NCBI RefSeq assembly: GCF_036373705.1
Contig: NC_089851.1
Span: forward strand, 54,564,940 to 54,628,939
Direction: 5' to 3'
DNA length: 64,000 nucleotides
From: Amia ocellicauda
Lineage: Eukaryota > Chordata > Actinopteri > Amiiformes > Amiidae
Position numbers and translations under genes: made by a program. Positions within the stretch are counted from its first letter, which is position 1. Every line of letters starts with the position of its first letter. Shown here piece after piece: positions 1 through 11,889 of this stretch. The notes beneath the pieces are model-generated. The model saw only the letters and a program-made list of their open reading frames with translations. It was not told the origin of the DNA and ran no database searches.

Positions 1-257
1 CGGCAAACCACATTTCGTCCTCCTCCTCCTCAACAACACACTACATGTCCTCCTCCTCCTCAACAACAACAACGAACTTGTAAAATACACATTTTCTTTA
101 AAGAAAACAAAACACACAGATGACAGTCTGATTTCCCATCAGCTACACAGCCAACAGTATCTGAGGTTGAAAGACCTCCCTGGTGCAGAGGAGCCCAGAA
201 GCCAAGCATCGAGAGAGAACAAACAAATGCTTCAGAGAATGTAAAGCAGGGCCAAGC

Positions 258-329
258 GGGCTCGTCCGGGAGTTGAACCCAGGACCTCTCGCACCCAAAG
301 CGAGAATCATACCCCTAGACCAACGAGCC
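258..329 (-). tRNA. tRNA-Pro(UGG)-like
   Basis: The 72-nt cloverleaf has an intact 7-bp acceptor stem, the TTTGGGT anticodon loop (anticodon UGG) and a GTTCAAC T-loop. It is the only copy in the array with UGG; the others read AGG. The T stem carries one G-U wobble. Internal A-box (TGGTCTAGGGG) and B-box (GGTTCAACTCC) are present. No T-run follows the 3' end closely. It may be functional. Confidence 0.75.
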
Positions 330-835
330 AAGTTAACGTAGGTTGTCGCAGTTTCTGCTGGGCAAGCGCGTAACTGCTTTGGGGCAGACCGGGAGACCTA
401 CGCTCACTGACTGATAGCATGGACTGTAGCGCTGACGTGTCTTTCCAGAATGGTAACGCCATCCCCAGTGAGACAGCACTGAGAGCATGGTTCAGCAGGC
501 CCGCAAACAACTGAAAAGAATGCCTCTCCTTTGGTGCAGCTCAGGAGTACACGTTCAGCAAAGGTCTCCATAACAAGCCGGCAAACCACATTTCGTCCTC
601 CTCCTCCTCAACAACACACTACATGTCCTCCTCCTCCTCAACAACAACAACGAACTTGTAAAATACACATTTTCTTTAAAGAAAACAAAACACACAGATG
701 ACAGTCTGATTTCCCATCAGCTATACAGGCAACAGTATCTGAGGTCGATTGCCCTCCCTTGTGCAGAGGAGCCCAGAAGCCAGCCTTCAAGAGCAAACGA
801 ACGAACACTTCGGTGACTGCAAAGTGGGACCAAGT

Positions 836-907
836 GGGCTCGTCCTGGAGTTCAACCCAGGGCCTCTCACACCCTCAGCAAGAATCATACCCCTAGACCA
901 ACGAGCC
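836..907 (-). pseudogene. tRNA-Pro-like, degenerate
   Basis: Acceptor stem is intact and AGG is present, but U33 is G. The T-loop reads GTTGAAC instead of GTTCAAC, which also destroys the B-box. There is a T-stem mismatch. Probably inactive. Confidence 0.8.
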
Positions 908-1414
908 AAGTTAACGGAGGGTGTCGCAGTTTCTGCTGGGCAAGCGCGTAACTGCTTTAGGGGCAGACCGGGAGACCTACGCTCACTGACTGATAGCATG
1001 GACTGTAGCGCTGACGTGTCTTTCCAGAATGGTAACGCCATCCCCAGTGAGACAGCACTGAGAGCATGGTTCAGCAGGCCCGCAAACAACTGAAAAGAAT
1101 GCCTCTCCTTTGGTGCAGCTCAGGAGTACACGTTCAGCAAAGGTCTCCATAACAAGCCGGCAAACCACATTTCGTCCTCCTCCTCCTCAACAACACACTA
1201 CATGTCCTCCTCCTCCTCAACAACAACAACGAACTTGTAAAATACACATTTTCTTTAAAGAAAACAAAACACACAGATGACAGTCTGATTTCCCATCAGC
1301 TACACAGCCAACAGAATCTGAGGTTGAAAGACCTCCCTGGTGCAGAGGAGCACAGAAGCCAAGCATCGAGAGAGAACAAACGAATGCTTCAGAGAATGCA
1401 AAGCGGGGCCAAGT

Positions 1415-1486
1415 GGGCTCGTCTGGGAGTTGAACCTGGGACCTCTTGCACCCTAAGCGAGAATCATACCCCTAGACCAACGAGCC
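1415..1486 (-). pseudogene. tRNA-Pro(AGG)-like with stem mismatches
   Basis: The anticodon loop is normal (TTAGGGT), but the T stem has two mismatches and the anticodon stem one (C-A). Acceptor stem is intact. Function is doubtful. Confidence 0.7.
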
Positions 1487-2001
1487 AAGTTAACGTAGGT
1501 TGTCGCAGTTTCTGCTGGGCAAGCGCGTAACTGCTTTGGGGCAGACCGGGAGACCTACGCTCACTGACTGATAGCATGGACTGTAGCGCTGACGTGTCTT
1601 TCCAGAATGGTAACGCCATCCCCAGTGAGACAGCACTGAGAGCATGGTTCAGCAGGCCCGCAAACAACTGAAAAGAATGCCTCTCCTTTGGTGCAGCTCA
1701 GGAGTACACGTTCAGCAAAGGTCTCCATAACAAGCCGGCAAACCACATTTCGTCCTCCTCCTCCTCAACAACACACTACATGTCCTCCTCCTCCTCCTCA
1801 ACAACAACAACAACAACGAACTTGTAAAAAACACATTTTCTTTAAAGAAAACAAAACACACAGATGACAGTCTGATTTCCCATCAGCTTTACAGGCAACA
1901 GTATCTGAGGTCGATAGCCCTCCCTTGTGCAGAGGAGCCCAGAAGCCAGCCTTCAAGAGCAAACGAACAAACACTTCGGTGACTGCAAAGTGGGGCCAAG
2001 T

Positions 2002-2073
2002 GGGCTCGTCCTGGAGTTGAACCCAGGGCCTCTCACACCCTCAGCAAGAATCATACCCCTAGACCAACGAGCC
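2002..2073 (-). pseudogene. tRNA-Pro-like, U33 to G
   Basis: Anticodon loop TGAGGGT keeps AGG but has G in place of the invariant U33. T-loop is intact; the T stem has one mismatch. Confidence 0.8.
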
Positions 2074-2588
2074 AAGTTAACGGAGGGTGTCGCAGTTTCT
2101 GCTGGGCAAGCGCGTAACTGCTTTGGGGCAGACCGGGAGACCTACGCTCACTGACTGATAGCATGGACTGTAGCGCTGACGTGTCTTTCCAGAATGGTAA
2201 CGCCATCCCCAGTGAGACAGCACTGAGAGCATGGTTCAGCAGGCCCGCAAACAACTGAAAAGAATGCCTCTCCTTTGGTGCAGCTCAGGAGTACACGTTC
2301 AGCAAAGGTCTCCATAACAAGCCGGCAAACCACATTTCGTCCTCCTCCTCCTCAACAACACACTACATGTCCTCCTCCTCCTCCTCAACAACAACAACAA
2401 CAACGAACTTGTAAAAAACACATTTTCTTTAAAGAAAACAAAACACACAGATGACAGTCTGATTTCCCATCAGCTTTACAGGCAACAGTATCCGAGGTCG
2501 ATAGCCCTCCCTTGTGCAGAGGAGCCCAGAAGCCAGCCTTCAAGAGCAAACGAACAAACACTTCGGTGACTGCAAAGTGGGGCCAAGT

Positions 2589-2660
2589 GGGCTCGTCCTG
2601 GAGTTGAACCCAGGGCCTCTCACACCCTCAGCAAGAATCATACCCCTAGACCAACAAGCC
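2589..2660 (-). pseudogene. tRNA-Pro-like, U33 to G, acceptor wobble
   Basis: As its left neighbour, plus an acceptor C-to-T change giving a U-G pair (plus strand reads CAACAAGCC). Confidence 0.8.
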
Positions 2661-3165
2661 AAGTTAACGGAGGGTGTCGCAGTTTCTGCTGGGCAAGCGC
2701 GTAACTGCTTTGGGGCAGACCGGGAGACCTACGCTCACTGACTGATAGCATGGACTGTAGCGCTGAAGTGTCTTTCCAGAACGGTAACCGTATCCCCAGT
2801 GAGACAGCACTGAGAGCATGGTTCAGCAGGCCCGCAAACAACTGAAAAGAATGCCTCTCCATTGGTGCAGCTCAGGAGTACACGTTCAGCAAAGGTCTCC
2901 ATAACAAGCCGGCAAACCACATTTCGTCCTCCTCCTCCTCAACAACACACTACATGTCCTCCTCCTCCTCAACAACAACAACGAACTTGTAAAAACACAT
3001 TTTCTTTAAAGAAAACAAAACAGACAGATGACAGTCTGATTTCCCATCAGCTATACAGGCAACAGTATCTGAGGTCGATAGCCCTCCCTTGTGCAGAGGA
3101 GCCCAGAAGCCAGCCTTCAAGAGCAAACGAACAAACACTTCGGTGACTGCAACGTGGGGCCAAGT

Positions 3166-3237
3166 GGGCTCGTCCTGGAGTTGAACCCAGGGCCTCTCAT
3201 ACCCTCAGCAAGAATCATACCCCTAGACCAACGAGCC
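3166..3237 (-). pseudogene. tRNA-Pro-like in a deleted unit
   Basis: U33 is G and an extra change breaks the last anticodon-stem pair. The upstream spacer is joined directly to CTCACTGACTG after GTTAA, so this unit lacks about 78 bp and the tRNA has lost its normal 5' flank. Confidence 0.8.
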
Positions 3238-3674
3238 AAGTTAACTCACTGACTGATAGCATGGACTGTAGCGCTGAAGTGTCTTTCCAGAACGGTAACC
3301 GTATCCCCAGTGAGACAGCACTGAGAGCATGGTTCAGCAGGCCCGCAAACAACTGAAAAGAATGCCTCTCCTTTGGTGCAGCTCAGGAGTACACGTTCAG
3401 CAAAGGTCTCCATAACAAGCCGGCAAACCACATTTCGTCCTCCTCCTCAACAACACACTACATGTCCTCCTCCTCCTCAACAACAACAACGAACTTGTAA
3501 AATACACATTTTCTTTAAAGAAAACAAAACACACAGATGACAGTCTGATTTCCCATCAGCTACACAGCCAACAGTATCTGAGGTTGAAAGACCTCCCTGG
3601 TGCAGAGGAGCCCAGAAGCCAAGCATCGAGAGAGAACAAACGAATGCTTCAGAGAATGCAAAGCGGGGCCAAGC

Positions 3675-3746
3675 GGGCTCGTCCGGGAGTTGAACCCGGG
3701 ACCTCTCGCACCCTCAGCAAGAATCATACCCCTAGATCAACGAGCC
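3675..3746 (-). pseudogene. tRNA-Pro-like, mosaic copy
   Basis: Acceptor and T arms match the intact class (CCGGG/CCCGG) while the anticodon region matches the U33-to-G class. It looks like a recombinant of the two. Confidence 0.8.
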
Positions 3747-4267
3747 AAGTTAACGGAGGGTGTCGCAGTTTCTGCTGGGCAAGCGCGTAACTGCTTTGGG
3801 GCAGACCGGGAGACCTACGCACACTGACTGATAGCATGGACTGTAGCGCTGAAGTGTCTTTCCAGAACGGTAACCGTATCCCCAGTGAGACAGCACTGAG
3901 AGCATGGTTCAGCAGGCCCGCAAACAACTGAAAAGAATGCCTCTCCTTTGGTGCAGCTCAGGAGTACACGTTCAGCAAAGGTCTCCATAACAAGCCGGCA
4001 AACCACATTTCGTCCTCCTCCTCCTCAACAACACACTACATGTCCTCCACCTCCTCCTCAACAACAACAACAACAACAACAACGAACTTGTAAAAAACAC
4101 ATTTTCTTTAAAGAAAACAAAACACACAGATGACAGTCTGATTTCACATCAGCTACACAGCCAACAGTATCTGAGGTTGAAAGACCTCCCTGGTGCAGAG
4201 GAGCCCAGAAGCCAAGCATCAAGAGAGAACAAACGAATGCTTCAGAGAATGCAAAGCGGGGCCAAGT

Positions 4268-4339
4268 GGGCTCGTCCTGGAGTTGAACCCACGGCCTCTC
4301 ACACCCTCAGCAAGATTCATACCCCTAGACCAACGAGCC
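4268..4339 (-). pseudogene. tRNA-Pro-like, HOR slot A, degenerate
   Basis: U33 is G. The outermost T-stem pair is G-G, and there is an extra A-to-T change before the anticodon stem (AGATTC on the plus strand) shared with 6592 and 8916. Confidence 0.8.
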
Positions 4340-4845
4340 AAGTTAACAGAGGGTGTCGCAGTTTCTGCTGGGCAAGCGCGTAACTGCTTTGGGGCAGACC
4401 GGGAGACCTACGCTCACTGACTGATAGCATGGACTGTAGCGCTGAAGTGTCTTTCCAGAACGGTAACCGTATCCCCAGTGAGACAGCACTGAGAGCATGG
4501 TTCAGCAGGCCCGCAAACAACTGAAAAGAATGCCTCTCCTTTGGTGCAGCTCAGGAGTACACGTTCAGCAAAGGTCTCCATAACAAGCCGGCAAACCACA
4601 TTTCGTCCTCCTCCTCCTCAACAACACACTACATGTCCTCCTCCTCCTCAACAACAACAACGAACTTGTAAAAAACACATTTTCTTTAAAGAAAACAAAA
4701 CACACAGATGACAGTCTGATTTCCCATCAGCTATACAGCCAACAGTATCTGAGGTCGATAGCCCTCCCTTGTGCAGAGGAGCCCAGAAGCCAGCCTTCAA
4801 GAGCAAACGAACAAACACTTCGGTGACTACAAAGTGGGGCCAAGT

Positions 4846-4917
4846 GGGCTCGTCCTGGAGTTGAACCCACGGCCTCTCACACCCTCAGCAAGAATCATAC
4901 CCCTAGACCAACGAGCC
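4846..4917 (-). pseudogene. tRNA-Pro-like, HOR slot B
   Basis: U33-to-G and G-G T-stem class. The flank reads GTTAACAGAGG, where later slot-B copies have GTTAACGGAGG. Confidence 0.8.
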
Positions 4918-5423
4918 AAGTTAACAGAGGGTGTCGCAGTTTCTGCTGGGCAAGCGCGTAACTGCTTTGGGGCAGACCGGGAGACCTACGCTCACTGACT
5001 GATAGCATGGACTGTAGCGCTGAAGTGTCTTTCCAGAACGGTAACCGTATCCCCAGTGAGACAGCACTGAGAGCATGGTTCAGCAGGCCCGCAAACAACT
5101 GAAAAGAATGCCTCTCCTTTGGTGCAGCTCAGGAGTACACGTTCAGCAAAGGTCTCCATAACAAGCCGGCAAACCACATTTCGTCCTCCTCCTCCTCAAC
5201 AACACACTACATGTCCTCCTCCTCCTCAACAACAACAACGAACTTGTAAAAAACACATTTTCTTTAAAGAAAACAAAACACACAGATGACAGTCTGATTT
5301 CCCATCAGCTATACAGCCAACAGTATCTGAGGTCGATAGCCCTCCCTTGTGCAGAGGAGCCCAGAAGCCAGCCTTCAAGAGCAAACGAACGAACACTTCG
5401 GTGACTACAAAGTGGGGCCAAGT

Positions 5424-5495
5424 GGGCTCGTCCTGGAGTTGAACCCACGGCCTCTCACACCCTCAGCAAGAATCATACCCCTAGACCAACGAGCC
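5424..5495 (-). pseudogene. tRNA-Pro-like, HOR slot C
   Basis: U33-to-G and G-G T-stem class. The 5' flank has GTGTTGCAG, a marker shared by slots C and D. Confidence 0.8.
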
Positions 5496-6013
5496 AAGTT
5501 AACGGAGGGTGTTGCAGTTTCTGCTGGGCAAGCGCGTAACTGCTTTGGGGCAGACCGGGAGACCTACGCTCACTGACTGATAGCATGGACTGTAGCGCTG
5601 AAGTGTCTTTCCAGAACGGTAACCGTATCCCCAGTGAGACAGCACTGAGAGCATGGTTCAGCAGGCCCGCAAACAACTGAAAAGAATGCCTCTCCTTTGG
5701 TGCAGCTCAGGAGTACACGTTCAGCAAAGGTCTCCATAACAAGCCGGCAAACCACATTTCGTCCTCCTCCTCCTCAACAACACACTACATGTCCTCCTCC
5801 TCCTCCTCAACAACAACAACAACAACAACGAACTTGTAAAAAACACATTTTCTTTAAAGAAAACAAAACACACAGATGACAGTCTGATTTCCCATCAGCT
5901 ATACAGCCAACAGTATCTGAGGTCGATAGCCCTCCCTTGTGCAGAGGAGCCCAGAAGCCAGCCTTCAAGAGCAAACGAACGAACACTTCGGTGACTACAA
6001 AGTGGGGCCAAGT

Positions 6014-6085
6014 GGGCTCGTCCTGGAGTTGAACCCACGGCCTCTCACACCCTCAGCAAGAATCATACCCCTAGACCAACGAGCC
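6014..6085 (-). pseudogene. tRNA-Pro-like, HOR slot D
   Basis: U33-to-G class. It lies 590 bp from slot C because of the expanded CCT/AAC tract between them. Confidence 0.8.
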
Positions 6086-6591
6086 AAGTTAACGGAGGGT
6101 GTTGCAGTTTCTGCTGGGCAAGCGCGTAACTGCTTTGGGGCAGACCGGGAGACCTACGCTCACTGACTGATAGCATGGACTGTAGCGCTGAAGTGTCTTT
6201 CCAGAACGGTAACCGTATCCCCAGTGAGACAGCACTGAGAGCATGGTTCAGCAGGCCCGCAAACAACTGAAAAGAATGCCTCTCCTTTGGTGCAGCTCAG
6301 GAGTACACGTTCAGCAAAGGTCTCCATAACAAGCCGGCAAACCACATTTCGTCCTCCTCCTCCTCAACAACACACTACATGTCCTCCTCCTCCTCAACAA
6401 CAACAACGAACTTGTAAAATACACATTTTCTTTAAAGAAAACAAAACACACAGATGACAGTCTGATTTCCCATCAGCTACACAGCCAACAGTATCTGAGG
6501 TTGAAAGACCTCCCTGGTGCAGAGGAGCCCAGAAGCCAAGCATCAAGAGAGAACAAACGAATGCTTCAGAGAATGCAAAGCGGGGCCAAGT

Positions 6592-6663
6592 GGGCTCGTC
6601 CTGGAGTTGAACCCACGGCCTCTCACACCCTCAGCAAGATTCATACCCCTAGACCAACGAGCC
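6592..6663 (-). pseudogene. tRNA-Pro-like, HOR slot A, degenerate
   Basis: Same sequence as the 4268 copy, including AGATTC. Confidence 0.8.
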
Positions 6664-7169
6664 AAGTTAACAGAGGGTGTCGCAGTTTCTGCTGGGCAAG
6701 CGCGTAACTGCTTTGGGGCAGACCGGGAGACCTACGCTCACTGACTGATAGCATGGACTGTAGCGCTGAAGTGTCTTTCCAGAACGGTAACCGTATCCCC
6801 AGTGAGACAGCACTGAGAGCATGGTTCAGCAGGCCCGCAAACAACTGAAAAGAATGCCTCTCCTTTGGTGCAGCTCAGGAGTACACGTTCAGCAAAGGTC
6901 TCCATAACAAGCCGGCAAACCACATTTCGTCCTCCTCCTCCTCAACAACACACTACATGTCCTCCTCCTCCTCAACAACAACAACGAACTTGTAAAAAAC
7001 ACATTTTCTTTAAAGAAAACAAAACACACAGATGACAGTCTGATTTCCCATCAGCTATACAGCCAACAGTATCTGAGGTCGATAGCCCTCCCTTGTGCAG
7101 AGGAGCCCAGAAGCCAGCCTTCAAGAGCAAACGAACAAACACTTCGGTGACTACAAAGTGGGGCCAAGT

Positions 7170-7241
7170 GGGCTCGTCCTGGAGTTGAACCCACGGCCTC
7201 TCACACCCTCAGCAAGAATCATACCCCTAGACCAACGAGCC
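7170..7241 (-). pseudogene. tRNA-Pro-like, HOR slot B
   Basis: U33-to-G class; flank GTTAACGGAGG. Confidence 0.8.
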
Positions 7242-7747
7242 AAGTTAACGGAGGGTGTCGCAGTTTCTGCTGGGCAAGCGCGTAACTGCTTTGGGGCAGA
7301 CCGGGAGACCTACGCTCACTGACTGATAGCATGGACTGTAGCGCTGAAGTGTCTTTCCAGAACGGTAACCGTATCCCCAGTGAGACAGCACTGAGAGCAT
7401 GGTTCAGCAGGCCCGCAAACAACTGAAAAGAATGCCTCTCCTTTGGTGCAGCTCAGGAGTACACGTTCAGCAAAGGTCTCCATAACAAGCCGGCAAACCA
7501 CATTTCGTCCTCCTCCTCCTCAACAACACACTACATGTCCTCCTCCTCCTCAACAACAACAACGAACTTGTAAAAAACACATTTTCTTTAAAGAAAACAA
7601 AACACACAGATGACAGTCTGATTTCCCATCAGCTATACAGCCAACAGTATCTGAGGTCGATAGCCCTCCCTTGTGCAGAGGAGCCCAGAAGCCAGCCTTC
7701 AAGAGCAAACGAACGAACACTTCGGTGACTACAAAGTGGGGCCAAGT

Positions 7748-7819
7748 GGGCTCGTCCTGGAGTTGAACCCACGGCCTCTCACACCCTCAGCAAGAATCAT
7801 ACCCCTAGACCAACGAGCC
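7748..7819 (-). pseudogene. tRNA-Pro-like, HOR slot C
   Basis: U33-to-G class; GTGTTGCAG flank marker. Confidence 0.8.
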
Positions 7820-8337
7820 AAGTTAACGGAGGGTGTTGCAGTTTCTGCTGGGCAAGCGCGTAACTGCTTTGGGGCAGACCGGGAGACCTACGCTCACTGA
7901 CTGATAGCATGGACTGTAGCGCTGAAGTGTCTTTCCAGAACGGTAACCGTATCCCCAGTGAGACAGCACTGAGAGCATGGTTCAGCAGGCCCGCAAACAA
8001 CTGAAAAGAATGCCTCTCCTTTGGTGCAGCTCAGGAGTACACGTTCAGCAAAGGTCTCCATAACAAGCCGGCAAACCACATTTCGTCCTCCTCCTCCTCA
8101 ACAACACACTACATGTCCTCCTCCTCCTCCTCAACAACAACAACAACAACAACGAACTTGTAAAAAACACATTTTCTTTAAAGAAAACAAAACACACAGA
8201 TGACAGTCTGATTTCCCATCAGCTATACAGCCAACAGTATCTGAGGTCGATAGCCCTCCCTTGTGCAGAGGAGCCCAGAAGCCAGCCTTCAAGAGCAAAC
8301 GAACGAACACTTCGGTGACTACAAAGTGGGGCCAAGT

Positions 8338-8409
8338 GGGCTCGTCCTGGAGTTGAACCCACGGCCTCTCACACCCTCAGCAAGAATCATACCCCTAGAC
8401 CAACGAGCC
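8338..8409 (-). pseudogene. tRNA-Pro-like, HOR slot D
   Basis: U33-to-G class; follows the long CCT/AAC tract. Confidence 0.8.
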
Positions 8410-8915
8410 AAGTTAACGGAGGGTGTTGCAGTTTCTGCTGGGCAAGCGCGTAACTGCTTTGGGGCAGACCGGGAGACCTACGCTCACTGACTGATAGCAT
8501 GGACTGTAGCGCTGAAGTGTCTTTCCAGAACGGTAACCGTATCCCCAGTGAGACAGCACTGAGAGCATGGTTCAGCAGGCCCGCAAACAACTGAAAAGAA
8601 TGCCTCTCCTTTGGTGCAGCTCAGGAGTACACGTTCAGCAAAGGTCTCCATAACAAGCCGGCAAACCACATTTCGTCCTCCTCCTCCTCAACAACACACT
8701 ACATGTCCTCCTCCTCCTCAACAACAACAACGAACTTGTAAAATACACATTTTCTTTAAAGAAAACAAAACACACAGATGACAGTCTGATTTCCCATCAG
8801 CTACACAGCCAACAGTATCTGAGGTTGAAAGACCTCCCTGGTGCAGAGGAGCCCAGAAGCCAAGCATCAAGAGAGAACAAACGAATGCTTCAGAGAATGC
8901 AAAGCGGGGCCAAGT

Positions 8916-8987
8916 GGGCTCGTCCTGGAGTTGAACCCACGGCCTCTCACACCCTCAGCAAGATTCATACCCCTAGACCAACGAGCC
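8916..8987 (-). pseudogene. tRNA-Pro-like, HOR slot A, degenerate
   Basis: Third and last slot-A copy of the degenerate AGATTC type; the next two slot-A copies are intact. Confidence 0.8.
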
Positions 8988-9493
8988 AAGTTAACAGAGG
9001 GTGTCGCAGTTTCTGCTGGGCAAGCGCGTAACTGCTTTGGGGCAGACCGGGAGACCTACGCTCACTGACTGATAGCATGGACTGTAGCGCTGAAGTGTCT
9101 TTCCAGAACGGTAACCGTATCCCCAGTGAGACAGCACTGAGAGCATGGTTCAGCAGGCCCGCAAACAACTGAAAAGAATGCCTCTCCTTTGGTGCAGCTC
9201 AGGAGTACACGTTCAGCAAAGGTCTCCATAACAAGCCGGCAAACCACATTTCGTCCTCCTCCTCCTCAACAACACACTACATGTCCTCCTCCTCCTCAAC
9301 AACAACAACGAACTTGTAAAAAACACATTTTCTTTAAAGAAAACAAAACACACAGATGACAGTCTGATTTCCCATCAGCTATACAGCCAACAGTATCTGA
9401 GGTCGATAGCCCTCCCTTGTGCAGAGGAGCCCAGAAGCCAGCCTTCAAGAGCAAACGAACAAACACTTCGGTGACTACAAAGTGGGGCCAAGT

Positions 9494-9565
9494 GGGCTCG
9501 TCCTGGAGTTGAACCCACGGCCTCTCACACCCTCAGCAAGAATCATACCCCTAGACCAACGAGCC
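9494..9565 (-). pseudogene. tRNA-Pro-like, HOR slot B
   Basis: U33-to-G class. Confidence 0.8.
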
Positions 9566-10071
9566 AAGTTAACGGAGGGTGTCGCAGTTTCTGCTGGGCA
9601 AGCGCGTAACTGCTTTGGGGCAGACCGGGAGACCTACGCTCACTGACTGATAGCATGGACTGTAGCGCTGAAGTGTCTTTCCAGAACGGTAACCGTATCC
9701 CCAGTGAGACAGCACTGAGAGCATGGTTCAGCAGGCCCGCAAACAACTGAAAAGAATGCCTCTCCTTTGGTGCAGCTCAGGAGTACACGTTCAGCAAAGG
9801 TCTCCATAACAAGCCGGCAAACCACATTTCGTCCTCCTCCTCCTCAACAACACACTACATGTCCTCCTCCTCCTCAACAACAACAACGAACTTGTAAAAA
9901 ACACATTTTCTTTAAAGAAAACAAAACACACAGATGACAGTCTGATTTCCCATCAGCTATACAGCCAACAGTATCTGAGGTCGATAGCCCTCCCTTGTGC
10001 AGAGGAGCCCAGAAGCCAGCCTTCAAGAGCAAACGAACGAACACTTCGGTGACTACAAAGTGGGGCCAAGT

Positions 10072-10143
10072 GGGCTCGTCCTGGAGTTGAACCCACGGCC
10101 TCTCACACCCTCAGCAAGAATCATACCCCTAGACCAACGAGCC
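10072..10143 (-). pseudogene. tRNA-Pro-like, HOR slot C
   Basis: U33-to-G class; GTGTTGCAG flank marker. Confidence 0.8.
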
Positions 10144-10661
10144 AAGTTAACGGAGGGTGTTGCAGTTTCTGCTGGGCAAGCGCGTAACTGCTTTGGGGCA
10201 GACCGGGAGACCTACGCTCACTGACTGATAGCATGGACTGTAGCGCTGAAGTGTCTTTCCAGAACGGTAACCGTATCCCCAGTGAGACAGCACTGAGAGC
10301 ATGGTTCAGCAGGCCCGCAAACAACTGAAAAGAATGCCTCTCCTTTGGTGCAGCTCAGGAGTACACGTTCAGCAAAGGTCTCCATAACAAGCCGGCAAAC
10401 CACATTTCGTCCTCCTCCTCCTCAACAACACACTACATGTCCTCCTCCTCCTCCTCAACAACAACAACAACAACAACGAACTTGTAAAAAACACATTTTC
10501 TTTAAAGAAAACAAAACACACAGATGACAGTCTGATTTCCCATCAGCTATACAGCCAACAGTATCTGAGGTCGATAGCCCTCCCTTGTGCAGAGGAGCCC
10601 AGAAGCCAGCCTTCAAGAGCAAACGAACGAACACTTCGGTGACTACAAAGTGGGGCCAAGT

Positions 10662-10733
10662 GGGCTCGTCCTGGAGTTGAACCCACGGCCTCTCACACCC
10701 TCAGCAAGAATCATACCCCTAGACCAACGAGCC
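10662..10733 (-). pseudogene. tRNA-Pro-like, HOR slot D
   Basis: U33-to-G class; follows the long CCT/AAC tract. Confidence 0.8.
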
Positions 10734-11239
10734 AAGTTAACGGAGGGTGTTGCAGTTTCTGCTGGGCAAGCGCGTAACTGCTTTGGGGCAGACCGGGAGA
10801 CCTACGCTCACTGACTGATAGCATGGACTGTAGCGCTGAAGTGTCTTTCCAGAACGGTAACCGTATCCCCAGTGAGACAGCACTGAGAGCATGGTTCAGC
10901 AGGCCCGCAAACAACTGAAAAGAATGCCTCTCCTTTGGTGCAGCTCAGGAGTACACGTTCAGCAAAGGTCTCCATAACAAGCCGGCAAACCACATTTCGT
11001 CCTCCTCCTCCTCAACAACACACTACATGTCCTCCTCCTCCTCAACAACAACAACGAACTTGTAAAATACACATTTTCTTTAAAGAAAACAAAACACACA
11101 GATGACAGTCTGATTTCCCATCAGCTACACAGCCAACAGTATCTGAGGTTGAAAGACCTCCCTGGTGCAGAGGAGCCCAGAAGCCAAGCATCGAGAGAGA
11201 ACAAACGAATGCTTCAGAGAATGCAAAGCGGGGCCAAGC

Positions 11240-11311
11240 GGGCTCGTCCGGGAGTTGAACCCGGGACCTCTCGCACCCTAAGCGAGAATCATACCCCTAG
11301 ACCAACGAGCC
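11240..11311 (-). tRNA. tRNA-Pro(AGG), intact
   Basis: Complete 72-nt cloverleaf. Acceptor GGCTCGT pairs with ACGAGCC, the anticodon stem CTCGC/GCGAG encloses TTAGGGT (anticodon AGG, normal U33), and the T stem CCGGG pairs with CCCGG. A-box and B-box are well formed. As I recall the common vertebrate tRNA-Pro(AGG), it differs at about one T-loop position. It occupies HOR slot A, where three earlier blocks carry a degenerate copy. The first run of four T downstream (minus strand) lies 146 nt past the 3' end, at 11094-11091, so any Pol III product would have a long trailer unless cleaved. Confidence 0.92.
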
Positions 11312-11817
11312 AAGTTAACGGAGGGTGTCGCAGTTTCTGCTGGGCAAGCGCGTAACTGCTTTGGGGCAGACCGGGAGACCTACGCTCACTGACTGATAGC
11401 ATGGACTGTAGCGCTGAAGTGTCTTTCCAGAACGGTAACCGTATCCCCAGTGAGACAGCACTGAGAGCATGGTTCAGCAGGCCCGCAAACAACTGAAAAG
11501 AATGCCTCTCCTTTGGTGCAGCTCAGGAGTACACGTTCAGCAAAGGTCTCCATAACAAGCCGGCAAACCACATTTCGTCCTCCTCCTCCTCAACAACACA
11601 CTACATGTCCTCCTCCTCCTCAACAACAACAACGAACTTGTAAAAAACACATTTTCTTTAAAGAAAACAAAACACACAGATGACAGTCTGATTTCCCATC
11701 AGCTATACAGCCAACAGTATCTGAGGTCGATAGCCCTCCCTTGTGCAGAGGAGCCCAGAAGCCAGCCTTCAAGAGCAAACGAACAAACACTTCGGTGACT
11801 ACAAAGTGGGGCCAAGT

Positions 11818-11889
11818 GGGCTCGTCCTGGAGTTGAACCCACGGCCTCTCACACCCTCAGCAAGAATCATACCCCTAGACCAACGAGCC
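11818..11889 (-). pseudogene. tRNA-Pro-like, HOR slot B
   Basis: U33-to-G class; adjacent to the intact copy but unaffected by it. Confidence 0.8.

Noticed and set aside
120-160. Possible C/D-box snoRNA around GATGACAGTCTGATTT in each unit
   Set aside because: C-box match is poor and no paired D-box and terminal stem could be placed.
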